NCBI RefSeq assembly: GCF_030146175.1
Contig: NZ_JASLCE010000114.1
Coordinates: 1 to 34,517, forward strand
Length of the DNA stretch: 34,517 bases
DNA from: Flavobacterium sp.
Lineage (GTDB): Bacteria; Bacteroidota; Bacteroidia; Flavobacteriales; Flavobacteriaceae
Reading direction: 5' to 3'
The notes below the pieces were generated by a model. The model saw nothing but the letters and a program-made list of their open reading frames with translations, was not told the DNA's origin and ran no database searches. Every line of letters begins with the position of its first letter. Position 1 is the first letter of the stretch. The position numbers were made by a program, and so were the translations under genes. Below are positions 14,703 to 22,951 of this stretch, in pieces.

Positions 14703-14734
14703 AAAAATCCGGAGCAAAAGCACCGGATTTTTTT
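14703..14734. terminator. Terminator between the Lrp-type gene and the zinc peptidase
   Basis: AAATCCGG (14705-14712) pairs with CCGGATTT (14723-14730) over a 10-nt loop. A T run follows on the plus strand, and an A-rich left side could serve the minus gene. Confidence 0.8.
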
Positions 14735-14752
14735 ATCGTATTAAATCGTTTT

Positions 14753-15448
14753 TTAGTCTCTTCTCCCAAAAACCTGGAAAGCCCAGTATAATAAGGATGC
14801 CAATGCACCGATAGCCGCTACCACATAGGTTCTGGCCGCCCATTTTAAGGCATCTTCGGCTCCGGCATACTCCTGCTGACTTAACATGTTTTTGTTTTTC
14901 AACCAGGCTAACGCTCTGTTACTAGCATCGTATTCCACCGGTAACGTGATAAAGCTAAATGCCGTTGCAACACCCATTAAGATCAATCCCAAAATAGCGA
15001 TGTAAAATCCGAATCCTACTTTGGCCGCCGCGCCCAGAATTAAACCACCAATGATTAACCATTGCGACATTCCGGAAGCTACGTTAACAATCGGCACCAT
15101 TTTAGAACGCATTTGCAACATACTATAGGCCGTGGCGTGTTGTACCGCGTGTCCACATTCGTGAGCCGCTACTGCTGCCGCTGCCGCATTACGTTGGTTG
15201 TATACGGCTTCACTCAGGTTTACCGTTTTATCAACCGGATTATAATGGTCGGTTAAACGTCCCGGAGTTGAAATAACTTTTACGTCGTAAATTCCGTTGT
15301 CTGCCAGCATTTTTTCGGCTATTTCCGCTCCGGACATCCCGTTGCGCAAATGTATTTTCGAGTATTCTTCGAATTTACTCTTTAGCCTGTTACTAACAAT
15401 CCAGCTTACTAAAGCTATCGCTCCTAATAAAACATAATATCCTAACAT
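14753..15448 (-). CDS. YugP-like zinc metallopeptidase, membrane-bound
   Basis: 231 aa. Residues 2-20 form an N-terminal membrane segment (YYVLLGAIALVSWIVSN). The zinc-binding HECGH motif is at 96-100 in AAHECGHAVQHA, followed by membrane segments near 128-150 and 150-170 and again near the C terminus. NGMSGAEIAEKMLADNGI and LTDHYNPVDKTVNLSE are family-specific (the zinc peptidase family with B. subtilis YugP). Residues around EYDASNRAL (~174-182) provide the third metal ligand and the conserved 'EFDAS' block. It is probably an inner membrane protease for stress-related or small membrane proteins; the substrate is unknown. The gene starts at the only reasonable ATG, 98 nt from leuS. No clear TAnnTTTG was found in front of it. 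Confidence 0.9.
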   Translation of the reverse strand: MLGYYVLLGAIALVSWIVSNRLKSKFEEYSKIHLRNGMSGAEIAEKMLADNGIYDVKVISTPGRLTDHYNPVDKTVNLSEAVYNQRNAAAAAVAAHECGHAVQHATAYSMLQMRSKMVPIVNVASGMSQWLIIGGLILGAAAKVGFGFYIAILGLILMGVATAFSFITLPVEYDASNRALAWLKNKNMLSQQEYAGAEDALKWAARTYVVAAIGALASLLYWAFQVFGRRD

Positions 15449-15546
15449 GTTCTCTCTCTTTTTAGTTTTCTAATATACCAAAAAGAATAGCAAACTGTGC
15501 GCCAATTAGCGTTCCGTTAACAAAATATGCTATTTTGTCAGGTGAA

Positions 15547-18456
15547 TTATCCTACTAAATTGATAATCTTGCCCGGTACAATCACCACTTTTTTCGGTGC
15601 GTTCCCGTTTAGCTGTGCAATCGTACGTTCGTCTTCCAAAATGATTTTTTCGATTTCGGCTGCTGTCAGATCCATTGGCAATTCGATTTTAAATCGCATT
15701 TTACCATTAAAAGACACCGGATATTCTTTACTGCTTTCCACTAAGTGTTTCGCATCGAATTCCGGGAAGGACACCTGCGAAATCGAACCCTCATTTCCTA
15801 ATGCCTGCCATAATTCTTCTGCGATATGCGGTGCATAAGGTGAAATCAGAATGGCTAACGGCTCTAAAATAGCGCGTTCGTTACATTTAGCCGCAGACAA
15901 TTCGTTTACTGCGATCATAAATCCGGATACAGATGTATTAAACGAGAAGTTCTCGATATCTTCCTGCACCTTTTTAATCGTTTTATGTAGGGTTTTTAAG
16001 GCTTCTTTGCCCGGTTCGTTATCGGTTACAATCAGTCCGTTATCGTCAAAATACAAACGCCATAATTTTTTCAAAAATCCGGAAACTCCGGTAATACCGG
16101 CCGTATTCCACGGTTTTGCCTGTTCCAATGGACCTAAGAACATTTCGTACAAGCGCAGCGTATCGGCTCCGTATTGTTCACAAATATCATCCGGATTAAC
16201 CACATTGTATTTCGATTTGGACATTTTTTCCACTTCGCGACCTACAATATATTTACCGTTTTCGTTTGTAATAAACTGCGAATTTTTATAATCCTGATAT
16301 AACGCGTGGTTTTTAAACGCATCGATATCCAATTCATCCGAAGCATTTACCAGATTCACATCGGCATGGATTTTTAATACCGGTACAAAATCCGCTTCCT
16401 GTTCCGTGATTACATATTTATTTTGAGCGCTATCGAATGCTACATAAACACCCGGTTGTCCGTCTTTTTCAACAATAAAATTCTTGGACGCGAACAATAC
16501 GTCTGTTCCAATCGTAAAACGATATACAAACGCACTGGTTCCCAAAATCATCCCTTGATTGATCAATTTTTTAAACGGCTCTTCCGTTGGTGCAAATCCT
16601 TTGTCTTTTAAGAATTTATTCCAAAAACGGGAATACAACAAGTGACCGGTTGCATGTTCGCTTCCTCCGATATACAAGTCGACATTTTCCCAATATTTCA
16701 AGGCATCTTCCGAAGCAAAAGCTTCACTATTGTGCGCATCCATATAACGCATCCAATACCACGAGCTTCCCGCCCAACCTGGCATGGTGTTTAATTCCAA
16801 TGGAAATACCGTTACATGATCAATCAAATCATTGCTCACCACTTTATGGTTGGCAGTGTCCCAGGCCCAAACCGTTGCGTTTCCTAATGGCGGTTGCCCG
16901 TCTTCGGTTGGCAGGTATTTTTCCACTTCCGGTAATACGATCGGCAAATGCTCCGTTTCGATCATTTGCGGCAAATCATTTACATAATATACCGGGAATG
17001 GTTCGCCCCAATAACGTTGTCTGGAGAATACCGCATCGCGCAAACGATAGTTGGTTTTACCTTTTCCTTGTCCCAATTGCTCCAAAGCTTCAATCGCTTT
17101 TTGGGTTGCTTTTTTATAATTTAGACCATTCAGAAAATCTGAATCGGCTATAATGGTATTTTCTTTGTCTGAATAGGCTTCTTCCGAAATATCCACGCCT
17201 TCGAAGATATTCTTAATTGGAATATTAAAGTGGTTTGCAAACGCATAATCCCGTTCGTCACCACATGGTACCGCCATTACCGCTCCGGTTCCGTAACCTG
17301 CCAATACATAATCGCCAATCCAAACCGGGATCGGTTCTTTGGTAAACGGATGTTCGGCATAGGCTCCGGTAAATACGCCCGAAATGGTTTTAACATCGGC
17401 CATACGATCTCTTTCACTACGTTTTGCCGTAGCTTCGATATACGCATCCACCGCTTGTTTTTGTTCCGGTGTTGTGATTTTAGCGACCAATTCGTGTTCC
17501 GGTGCTAACGTCATAAACGTAACACCGAAGATCGTATCAGGACGCGTGGTAAAAACATCTACTTTTTCGTCGTGTCCTTTTAAGTTAAACGTCACCGCAG
17601 CTCCAACCGATTTCCCGATCCAGTTCCGCTGACTTTCCTTAATACTTTCGCTCCAGTCGATGGTTTCCAATCCTTGTAGCAAACGCTCGGCATAAGCCGA
17701 AATACGCATACTCCACTGGGTCATCTTTTTACGGATCACCGGGTGACCACCACGTTCGGATACACCGTTTATAATTTCATCATTCGCCAATACCGTTCCC
17801 AACGCCGGACACCAGTTTACTTCGGTTTCCGCCAAATACGTCAAGCGGTATTGCAACAAGATTTTTTCTTTTTCTTCTTTCGTAAAAGCATTCCATTGTG
17901 CCGCTGTAAACGGTACGATGGCATCATCGCATACCGCATTTACCGTTGCATTTCCTTCTTTTTCAAAAATAGCGGTTAGCGTACTGATATCTTCGGCTTT
18001 GTCGCTGTCGTTGTTATACCAGGAATTGAATAATTGAATAAAAATCCATTGCGTCCATTTGTAATAGTCCGGATTGGAAGTACGCACTTCGCGGCTCCAG
18101 TCGAATGAAAATCCGATTTTATCCAATTGCTCGCGGTAACGGGCGATGTTTTCTTTGGTTGTTTTTTCAGGATGCTGCCCGGTTTGAATGGCATATTGCT
18201 CGGCCGGCAATCCGAAGCTGTCATATCCCTGCGGATGTAACACATTGAATCCTTTGTGGCGTTTGTAGCGCGCATAAATATCAGACGCGATATAGCCCAG
18301 CGGATGTCCAACATGCAGTCCCGCTCCCGATGGATACGGAAACATGTCTAACACAAAATACTTTGGCTTCGCGGAATCGTTCGCTGCTTTAAAGGTCTGG
18401 TTTTCGGACCAGTACTTTTGCCATTTGGCTTCAATTTGATTTGGATTGTACTTCAT
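15547..18456 (-). CDS. leuS: Leucyl-tRNA synthetase (LeuRS)
   Basis: 969 aa, within the longer range typical of Bacteroidota LeuRS. It charges tRNA-Leu in the cytoplasm and edits misacylated products. The class I HIGH motif reads HVGH at residues 48-51 within FPYPSGAGLHVGHPLGY. The CP1 editing domain shows TTRPDTIFGVTFMTLAPEH near 305 with its conserved T-rich pocket and GTGAVMAVPCGDERDYAF near 390 including the Asp that protects leucine. KMSKS is exact at about residue 745. The catalytic-domain signature SWYWMRYMD lies near 568, and the C-terminal anticodon-binding region ends FPEFDAKHLVE and KVVIVPGKIINLVG. A promoter element TAAATTTG (18546-18553) is 89 nt upstream, giving a long leader with an inverted repeat. 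Confidence 0.97.
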   Translation of the reverse strand: MKYNPNQIEAKWQKYWSENQTFKAANDSAKPKYFVLDMFPYPSGAGLHVGHPLGYIASDIYARYKRHKGFNVLHPQGYDSFGLPAEQYAIQTGQHPEKTTKENIARYREQLDKIGFSFDWSREVRTSNPDYYKWTQWIFIQLFNSWYNNDSDKAEDISTLTAIFEKEGNATVNAVCDDAIVPFTAAQWNAFTKEEKEKILLQYRLTYLAETEVNWCPALGTVLANDEIINGVSERGGHPVIRKKMTQWSMRISAYAERLLQGLETIDWSESIKESQRNWIGKSVGAAVTFNLKGHDEKVDVFTTRPDTIFGVTFMTLAPEHELVAKITTPEQKQAVDAYIEATAKRSERDRMADVKTISGVFTGAYAEHPFTKEPIPVWIGDYVLAGYGTGAVMAVPCGDERDYAFANHFNIPIKNIFEGVDISEEAYSDKENTIIADSDFLNGLNYKKATQKAIEALEQLGQGKGKTNYRLRDAVFSRQRYWGEPFPVYYVNDLPQMIETEHLPIVLPEVEKYLPTEDGQPPLGNATVWAWDTANHKVVSNDLIDHVTVFPLELNTMPGWAGSSWYWMRYMDAHNSEAFASEDALKYWENVDLYIGGSEHATGHLLYSRFWNKFLKDKGFAPTEEPFKKLINQGMILGTSAFVYRFTIGTDVLFASKNFIVEKDGQPGVYVAFDSAQNKYVITEQEADFVPVLKIHADVNLVNASDELDIDAFKNHALYQDYKNSQFITNENGKYIVGREVEKMSKSKYNVVNPDDICEQYGADTLRLYEMFLGPLEQAKPWNTAGITGVSGFLKKLWRLYFDDNGLIVTDNEPGKEALKTLHKTIKKVQEDIENFSFNTSVSGFMIAVNELSAAKCNERAILEPLAILISPYAPHIAEELWQALGNEGSISQVSFPEFDAKHLVESSKEYPVSFNGKMRFKIELPMDLTAAEIEKIILEDERTIAQLNGNAPKKVVIVPGKIINLVG

Positions 18457-18545
18457 TGCTCTGAATTGCTATAATTACCGGATAATCTTCCTGTTTTAGT
18501 ATTCCTTTTTTGAATCCCGAATATAGGGTATCATTTTCGGGCAGG

Positions 18546-18553
18546 CAAATTTA
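18546..18553 (-). promoter_or_regulatory. -7 element (TAAATTTG) of leuS
   Basis: Exact TAnnTTTG on the minus strand, 89 nt before the leuS ATG. The leader would include CCCGAA ... TTCGGG arms at 18516-18521 and 18536-18541. Confidence 0.45.
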
Positions 18554-18615
18554 CATTATATTATAAGAAAGTTAAAACTTTGAGCGTTATAAACCTTAAA
18601 AACAATTTTCTTTCT

Positions 18616-18623
18616 TATTTTTA
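18616..18623 (+). promoter_or_regulatory. -7-like element (TATTTTTA) of the ftsX cluster
   Basis: One mismatch to TAnnTTTG (final A), 18 nt before the ftsX ATG. Confidence 0.4.
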
Positions 18624-18641
18624 CGGCTTAAATCAGATTCT

Positions 18642-19517
18642 ATGGCTACATCTTTTGAAAAGTATCAAAAACGCAGACTTATTTCTTCCTATTTTTCGGT
18701 TATTTTAAGTATTTTCCTAGTGTTATTCCTGTTGGGAGCATTGGGGCTTTTTGTTATCAATTCTGAAAAGATTTCCAACGATTTTAAAGAAAATATCCCA
18801 ATGTCGGTTTATTTTAACGATCAGGCAAACGACAGTATTTTAAAAGCGTTCGGCACCCAGCTAACCGCTTCAAATTATGTAAAAGACCAGTCCTTTGTTT
18901 CCAAAGACGACGCAGCTAAAAAACACAAAGATATTATTGGTGAGGATTTTATGGAGTTTTTGGGCTTTAACCCGCTTCAGAATTCATATGACATCCACCT
19001 AAAAGGAAATTATGTGGTTTCCGACAGTATTAAGGAAATCGAAAGCAATATCCGTAAAAACCCGATGGTTACCGAGGTAATCTACGACAAACAATTAGTG
19101 GATCTGGTAAATGAAAACGTAAAGAAAATTACGTTTTGGATTTTAATCGTTAGTGGCGTACTGGCTTTTGTAGCTATGTTACTGATCAACAGTTCACTTC
19201 GCCTTTCGATTCATTCGAACCGTTTTATTATTAAAACCATGCAGATGGTTGGCGCGACAAAATCGTTTATCCGCAAGCCGTTTATCTGGAGAAGTATCAA
19301 ACTGGGATTAATCGGTTCCGGATTGGCAATTATTGCTTTAATCGGGCTGGTTTATTATGTTGACGGAATGTTCCCAAGCCTTGGTATCGCAACCGATTAC
19401 CTGTCGACTGGAATTGTTTTGGCCGGCGTACTAATAGTAGGAATTATCATTACCTGGATCAGTACGTTTTTTGCAACACAACGCTTTTTAAATTTAAGAA
19501 CCGACGATTTATATTAA
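18642..19517 (+). CDS. ftsX: Cell division protein FtsX
   Basis: 291 aa. FtsX pairs with the ATPase FtsE in the divisome to activate peptidoglycan hydrolases. Topology is typical: a short basic N terminus (FEKYQKRRL), a first membrane helix at ~16-40, a periplasmic domain at ~45-160 (MSVYFNDQANDSI ... VTEVIYDKQLVDLVNENV), then three C-terminal helices at about 163-188, 222-242 and 252-275. The cytoplasmic loop IKTMQMVGATKSFIRKPF is the conserved FtsX coupling segment ('xxMxLVGAT..FI+.PF') that contacts FtsE. ftsE is not in this window. It leads a plus-strand cluster with DUF3098, uppP and truB. All four lie within 22 nt of each other, and the last three overlap by one base. Promoter-like TATTTTTA is 18 nt upstream. 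Confidence 0.95.
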   Translation: MATSFEKYQKRRLISSYFSVILSIFLVLFLLGALGLFVINSEKISNDFKENIPMSVYFNDQANDSILKAFGTQLTASNYVKDQSFVSKDDAAKKHKDIIGEDFMEFLGFNPLQNSYDIHLKGNYVVSDSIKEIESNIRKNPMVTEVIYDKQLVDLVNENVKKITFWILIVSGVLAFVAMLLINSSLRLSIHSNRFIIKTMQMVGATKSFIRKPFIWRSIKLGLIGSGLAIIALIGLVYYVDGMFPSLGIATDYLSTGIVLAGVLIVGIIITWISTFFATQRFLNLRTDDLY

Positions 19518-19539
19518 AAATCATCAATTCAATACCATA

Positions 19540-19800
19540 ATGGAAAACGAAAACAAGCACAAACACGACTTTCTTTTTGAAAGCAGCAACTATAAAATCC
19601 TTTTTATCGGACTGGCCGTAATCGCCCTAGGCTTTATACTAATGTCCGGTGGTGGCAGTAACGATCCGAATGTATTCAGTACCGATATTTTTGATTTCAG
19701 ACGTATCAAACTGGCGCCAACCGTTGTACTAATCGGTTTTGGAATTACCATTTATGCCATTTTAAAAAACCCAAAAAAGGACAATAGCCTGAACGATTAA
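19540..19800 (+). CDS. DUF3098 domain membrane protein
   Basis: 86 aa. The pattern FLFESSNYKILFIGLAVIALGFILMSGG, with FSTDIFDFRRIKLAPTVVLIGFGI following, is the DUF3098 signature: two membrane helices (about 18-36 and 57-75) separated by a loop with DPNVF...IFDFRRI. Function unknown; the family always sits between ftsX and uppP in Bacteroidota, suggesting a role in the cell envelope. The stop overlaps the uppP ATG by one base (TAATG). Confidence 0.9.
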   Translation: MENENKHKHDFLFESSNYKILFIGLAVIALGFILMSGGGSNDPNVFSTDIFDFRRIKLAPTVVLIGFGITIYAILKNPKKDNSLND

Positions 19801-20618
19801 TGGATTTATTACAAGCACTTATCATTGCCATAGTCGAAGGACTAACCGAATATTTACCGATTTCTTCTACCGCACATATGGGCTTTACGGCCGCTTTAAT
19901 GGGTATGGAAGAATCGGAATTTCTAAAAATGTTTCAGGTTTCCATTCAGTTTGGCGCTATTCTTTCGATTGTAGTGTTATACTGGAAAAAGTTTTTCGAT
20001 TTCACCAATCTTACTTTTTACTTTAAACTGGCGTTTGCCGTAATCCCAGCCTTGGTTTTGGGATACTTTTTCGACGATAAAATTGAAGCCGTTTTAGGAA
20101 ATCAGATTGCCATATCGTCTGTTTTGGTTATCGGCGGAGTGGTTTTATTATTTGCCGACAAATGGTTTAAAAACCCAACGGTATTAGACGAAAAAGATAT
20201 TACAATCAAGAATGGTATTGCGATAGGCTTTTGGCAATGTCTGGCGATGATGCCCGGAACTTCGCGTTCGGCTGCTTCGATAATCGGAGGAATGGCACAG
20301 GGTTTAAGCCGAAAAGCTGCCGCTGAGTTTTCGTTCTTTCTGGCCGTTCCAACCATGTTGGCCGTGACGGTTTATTCCATTTTTGTAAAAACATGGGGAA
20401 AAGGAACCGCCACCGAAATGAAAGGTTATGAAATGATTTTACAAGATCAGGATCACATTACTTTTTTTATCATCGGAAATGTTGTGGCTTTTATCGTCGC
20501 TTTGGTTGCTGTAAAAACGTTTATTAATGTGCTTACCAAATACGGTTTTAAATTTTGGGGTTGGTACCGGATTGTAGTTGGAATTGGTTTGTTACTCTAT
20601 TTTTATTCCGCTAAATAA
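19800..20618 (+). CDS. uppP: Undecaprenyl-diphosphatase (UppP/BacA)
   Basis: 272 aa, integral membrane enzyme. It removes a phosphate from undecaprenyl diphosphate, regenerating the lipid carrier for peptidoglycan and other surface glycans; overexpression is known to give bacitracin resistance. Motif 1, EGLTEYLPISSTAHM (residues 13-27), holds the catalytic glutamates and serine. Motif 2, MPGTSRSAASI near 150, holds the essential arginine. At least seven hydrophobic segments are visible. Its ATG overlaps the DUF3098 stop and its stop overlaps the truB ATG, so translation is coupled to both. The related PAP2-type phosphatases lack these motifs. Confidence 0.96.
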   Translation: MDLLQALIIAIVEGLTEYLPISSTAHMGFTAALMGMEESEFLKMFQVSIQFGAILSIVVLYWKKFFDFTNLTFYFKLAFAVIPALVLGYFFDDKIEAVLGNQIAISSVLVIGGVVLLFADKWFKNPTVLDEKDITIKNGIAIGFWQCLAMMPGTSRSAASIIGGMAQGLSRKAAAEFSFFLAVPTMLAVTVYSIFVKTWGKGTATEMKGYEMILQDQDHITFFIIGNVVAFIVALVAVKTFINVLTKYGFKFWGWYRIVVGIGLLLYFYSAK

Positions 20619-21319
20619 TGGATCCCTTAACCGCAGAACAGTATCAGGAAGGCCAGGTTCTTCTAATTGATAAACCGTTACAATGGTCGTCTTTTCAGGC
20701 CGTAAACAAAATTAAATGGTCGTTAAAAAAACACCTGGGTTTAAAAAAAATCAAGGTTGGCCATGCCGGAACGCTCGATCCGTTGGCCACGGGATTACTA
20801 ATCGTATGTACCGGTAAATTCACCAAACGCATTCCGGAATTACAAGGAATGATCAAAGAATACACCGGAACCTTCCATATTGGTGCCACAACGCCGTCAT
20901 ACGATCTGGAAACCGAAATCGACGCTACATTCCCAACCGATCATATTACAGAAGAATTACTTTATAAAACCATTCCTCAATTTTTAGGTGAAATCGACCA
21001 AAAACCACCGGTCTTTTCTGCCATAAAAAAGGATGGAAAACGGTTGTACGAACACGCTCGTAAAGGTGAAGAAGTTGAAATCGCCGCCCGAAAAACGGTT
21101 ATCCATGAGTTTGAAATTACCCGTATTGCGCTTCCCGAAGTGGATTTCCGGGTGGTTTGCAGCAAAGGAACCTATATCCGTTCACTGGCGTATGATTATG
21201 GAATCGCGTTACAATCCGGAGCGCACTTAACTGCATTACGACGCACTAAAATCGGAGATTATTCCGTTGAAGGCGCTATGATAGTCACCGATTTCGAAGA
21301 TTCGGTTACACCAAAATAA
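20618..21319 (+). CDS. truB: tRNA pseudouridine(55) synthase TruB
   Basis: 233 aa, close to the short form of the family. It makes the universal pseudouridine 55 in the T loop of tRNA. The catalytic block VGHAGTLDPLATGLL spans residues 47-61 with Asp54 as nucleophile. QGMIKEYTGTFHIGATTPSYDLE follows near 77, and QKPPVFSAIKKDGKRLYEHARKG near 127 is also diagnostic. VCSKGTYIRSLAYDYG near 180 is the last conserved block. There is no C-terminal PUA domain of the E. coli length. Last gene of the ftsX cluster, followed by a perfect terminator. Association of tRNA modification with division and cell wall genes here is an operon of convenience, conserved in flavobacteria. Confidence 0.96.
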   Translation: MDPLTAEQYQEGQVLLIDKPLQWSSFQAVNKIKWSLKKHLGLKKIKVGHAGTLDPLATGLLIVCTGKFTKRIPELQGMIKEYTGTFHIGATTPSYDLETEIDATFPTDHITEELLYKTIPQFLGEIDQKPPVFSAIKKDGKRLYEHARKGEEVEIAARKTVIHEFEITRIALPEVDFRVVCSKGTYIRSLAYDYGIALQSGAHLTALRRTKIGDYSVEGAMIVTDFEDSVTPK

Positions 21320-21346
21320 AAAAGGTACTCAATTGAGTACCTTTTT
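21318..21346. terminator. Bidirectional terminator between truB and the thioredoxin-like gene
   Basis: Near-perfect palindrome: AAAAAGGTACTC / GAGTACCTTTTT with an AATT loop (21319-21346), serving both converging genes. Confidence 0.9.
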
Positions 21347-21348
21347 CG

Positions 21349-21951
21349 TTATTGTAATCCTTGCATCAGGTCAAGCAGTTCTTTTTGGGTCGACAACCCT
21401 TTGTCTTTTAAATACCATTTTTGTAAATCGGTTTTCGCTGTTTCGTCGATTACACCGTGTTGTGCTTTATAATCCAGTATCAACTGTTTCGCTCCGTGCG
21501 GACGTGGTCCCCAATCGGCTTTTACCTCCTTTGTTTCCGCATCCAGAACGATTAGTTTCGGAATTGCCTTTCCTCCGTTGGTCAGGAATTTTTGCATCAA
21601 TTCCTCATTTTCATCCCGGAATACCAATTTCATTTCAATATTGGGTGCCTGCAATTCCATTTTATGCAATACCGGTACAATCTGAGCCGCATCACCGCAC
21701 CAACCTTCCGTAAGCACCAACCAAATGTATTTTTTTTCGATGTTTTTCAATCCTTCACCAATAACATTCGGAACCGGTATTGTTTTCTCCAAACGGTTCA
21801 TTCGGACTTCATTTAATTCACTATAATGCAATAAATCATCCGATTGTTCCGCTCCGGTCGATTTTCCTTCTTTTAGCAATTTCGTCACCAAGTCTCTATA
21901 TTCCTGATACGAATGACTTCTTTTCAGACTTTCTTCAATATACATTTCCAT
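21349..21951 (-). CDS. Thioredoxin family protein with WCGD active site
   Basis: 200 aa from the ATG at 21949-21951 (a second in-frame ATG is at 21943-21945). The frame is open to 22032, but a perfect TAACTTTG promoter element at 21975-21982 lies inside that extension; the apparent 'signal peptide' it adds is an artefact. The thioredoxin fold is seen around LTEGWCGDAAQIVPVLHKM near residue 104, where the usual CxxC is C-G-D, so only one cysteine remains. The later ELQ...MKLVFRDENEELMQKFLTNGGKAIPKLIVLD has the cis-proline of the fold. This variant subfamily is common in Bacteroidota and probably acts in thiol exchange through a single cysteine or has another function. Cytoplasmic. Convergent with truB. 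Confidence 0.85.
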   Translation of the reverse strand: MEMYIEESLKRSHSYQEYRDLVTKLLKEGKSTGAEQSDDLLHYSELNEVRMNRLEKTIPVPNVIGEGLKNIEKKYIWLVLTEGWCGDAAQIVPVLHKMELQAPNIEMKLVFRDENEELMQKFLTNGGKAIPKLIVLDAETKEVKADWGPRPHGAKQLILDYKAQHGVIDETAKTDLQKWYLKDKGLSTQKELLDLMQGLQ

Positions 21952-21974
21952 TTCACTTTGTTTAGTATGCGGTG

Positions 21975-21982
21975 CAAAGTTA
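21975..21982 (-). promoter_or_regulatory. -7 element (TAACTTTG) of the thioredoxin-like gene
   Basis: Exact TAnnTTTG on the minus strand, 23 nt before the ATG chosen here. It decides against the longer frame. Confidence 0.6.
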
Positions 21983-22038
21983 GCGCAAATGCCCGCATTA
22001 AAAAGTAACAAAAGTAACAATCCAATGGACAAAAAGTG

Positions 22039-22046
22039 TAACTTTA
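22039..22046 (+). promoter_or_regulatory. -7-like element (TAACTTTA) of the patatin-like gene
   Basis: One mismatch to TAnnTTTG, 16 nt before the ATG at 22063. Confidence 0.4.
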
Positions 22047-22062
22047 TCTTTTTACAATAAAG

Positions 22063-22842
22063 ATGGATTTACAAACGAAGTCAATCGGACTGATCCTTTC
22101 CGGTGGCGGAACCAAAGGACTGGCGCATGCCGGAGCGATAAAATTTTTAGAAGAAAAAAACATACGGCCAATCCATATTGCCGGAACCAGTGCCGGTTCG
22201 ATTATCGGAACCTTATATGCCTGGGGGAAATCACCCGAAGAGATTTTGGAATTTTTTAAGTCGATTTATTTTTTCCACTGGAAACACTTTACGTTAAAAA
22301 AAGCCGGGTTGATCGATTCGGAATCCTTTAAAAAGTATTTCAGTTCCATTTTTGAAGACGCTACTTTAGGCGATCTGAAAATACAAACCCATATTACGGC
22401 TACCGATATGGTAAAAGGGAAACTAAAAATTTTTAGCCCCGACACCAAGATTGTCGATGCCATTCTTGCTTCCTCCTCTTTCCCGGGCGTAATGTCACCC
22501 TATGAAATTAAAGGCAATATTTATAGTGACGGTGGTATTTTAAATCATTTCCCAACCGATGTACTGCAGGGTCGCTGCGATACGCTGATTGGTGTCTATG
22601 TGAGTCCGATTCAGAAAATCGAAGCCAAAGACCTCTCCTCTATAAAAGCGGTGACTACCCGTGCTTTCGATCTGCTTTCAGCCAATTCGAATATGCAGAA
22701 ATTTAACAACTGTGACTGGGTAATCGAACCGGAAGAATTATCCATTTTTAGCACTTTCGAAACCAACAAAATCCGGATGGAAGCGATTTTTAATATCGGA
22801 TATGAGGCCGCAAAGAAATCGTATCTCGAATTGAAATTATAA
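22063..22842 (+). CDS. Patatin-like phospholipase family protein
   Basis: 259 aa. A lipid acyl hydrolase with a Ser-Asp catalytic dyad, probably acting on phospholipids or acyl esters. The oxyanion-hole loop GGGTKGLAHAG runs from residue 14, the nucleophile is Ser43 in GTSAG, and the catalytic Asp is in the DGG of YSDGGILNHFP near residue 156. The order and spacing fit the RssA/YchK-like bacterial patatins. No signal peptide is visible, so it is presumably cytoplasmic and associated with the inner membrane. It stands alone, divergent from the thioredoxin-like gene, with its own promoter-like motif and no clear terminator (CCCAA / TTTGGG arms after the stop have no T run). Confidence 0.92.
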   Translation: MDLQTKSIGLILSGGGTKGLAHAGAIKFLEEKNIRPIHIAGTSAGSIIGTLYAWGKSPEEILEFFKSIYFFHWKHFTLKKAGLIDSESFKKYFSSIFEDATLGDLKIQTHITATDMVKGKLKIFSPDTKIVDAILASSSFPGVMSPYEIKGNIYSDGGILNHFPTDVLQGRCDTLIGVYVSPIQKIEAKDLSSIKAVTTRAFDLLSANSNMQKFNNCDWVIEPEELSIFSTFETNKIRMEAIFNIGYEAAKKSYLELKL

Positions 22843-22922
22843 ACCCAATCCTTATTCTTTGGGCGCTCCCGGCTTGTTTAAGAAATATTTACGGACTTCG
22901 TTTTAAAAAAACAGATAATAAC

Positions 22923-22930
22923 TATATTTG
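22923..22930 (+). promoter_or_regulatory. -7 element (TATATTTG) of pyrH-frr
   Basis: Exact TAnnTTTG, 21 nt before the pyrH ATG, with TTCG at 22897-22900 at about the -33 distance. Confidence 0.65.
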
Positions 22931-22951
22931 CACCACTAAACAAAACTTGCA

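Noticed and set aside
15521..15537. CAAAATA / TATTTTG inverted repeat after leuS
   Set aside because: Short A+T stem without a T run; could be chance, so not listed as a terminator.
16587..17153. Long plus-strand open frame (188 aa) opposite leuS
   Set aside because: Antisense to conserved LeuRS coding sequence; unlike any known protein.
22844..22864. CCCAA / TTTGGG arms after the patatin-like gene
   Set aside because: Weak stem without a T tract.
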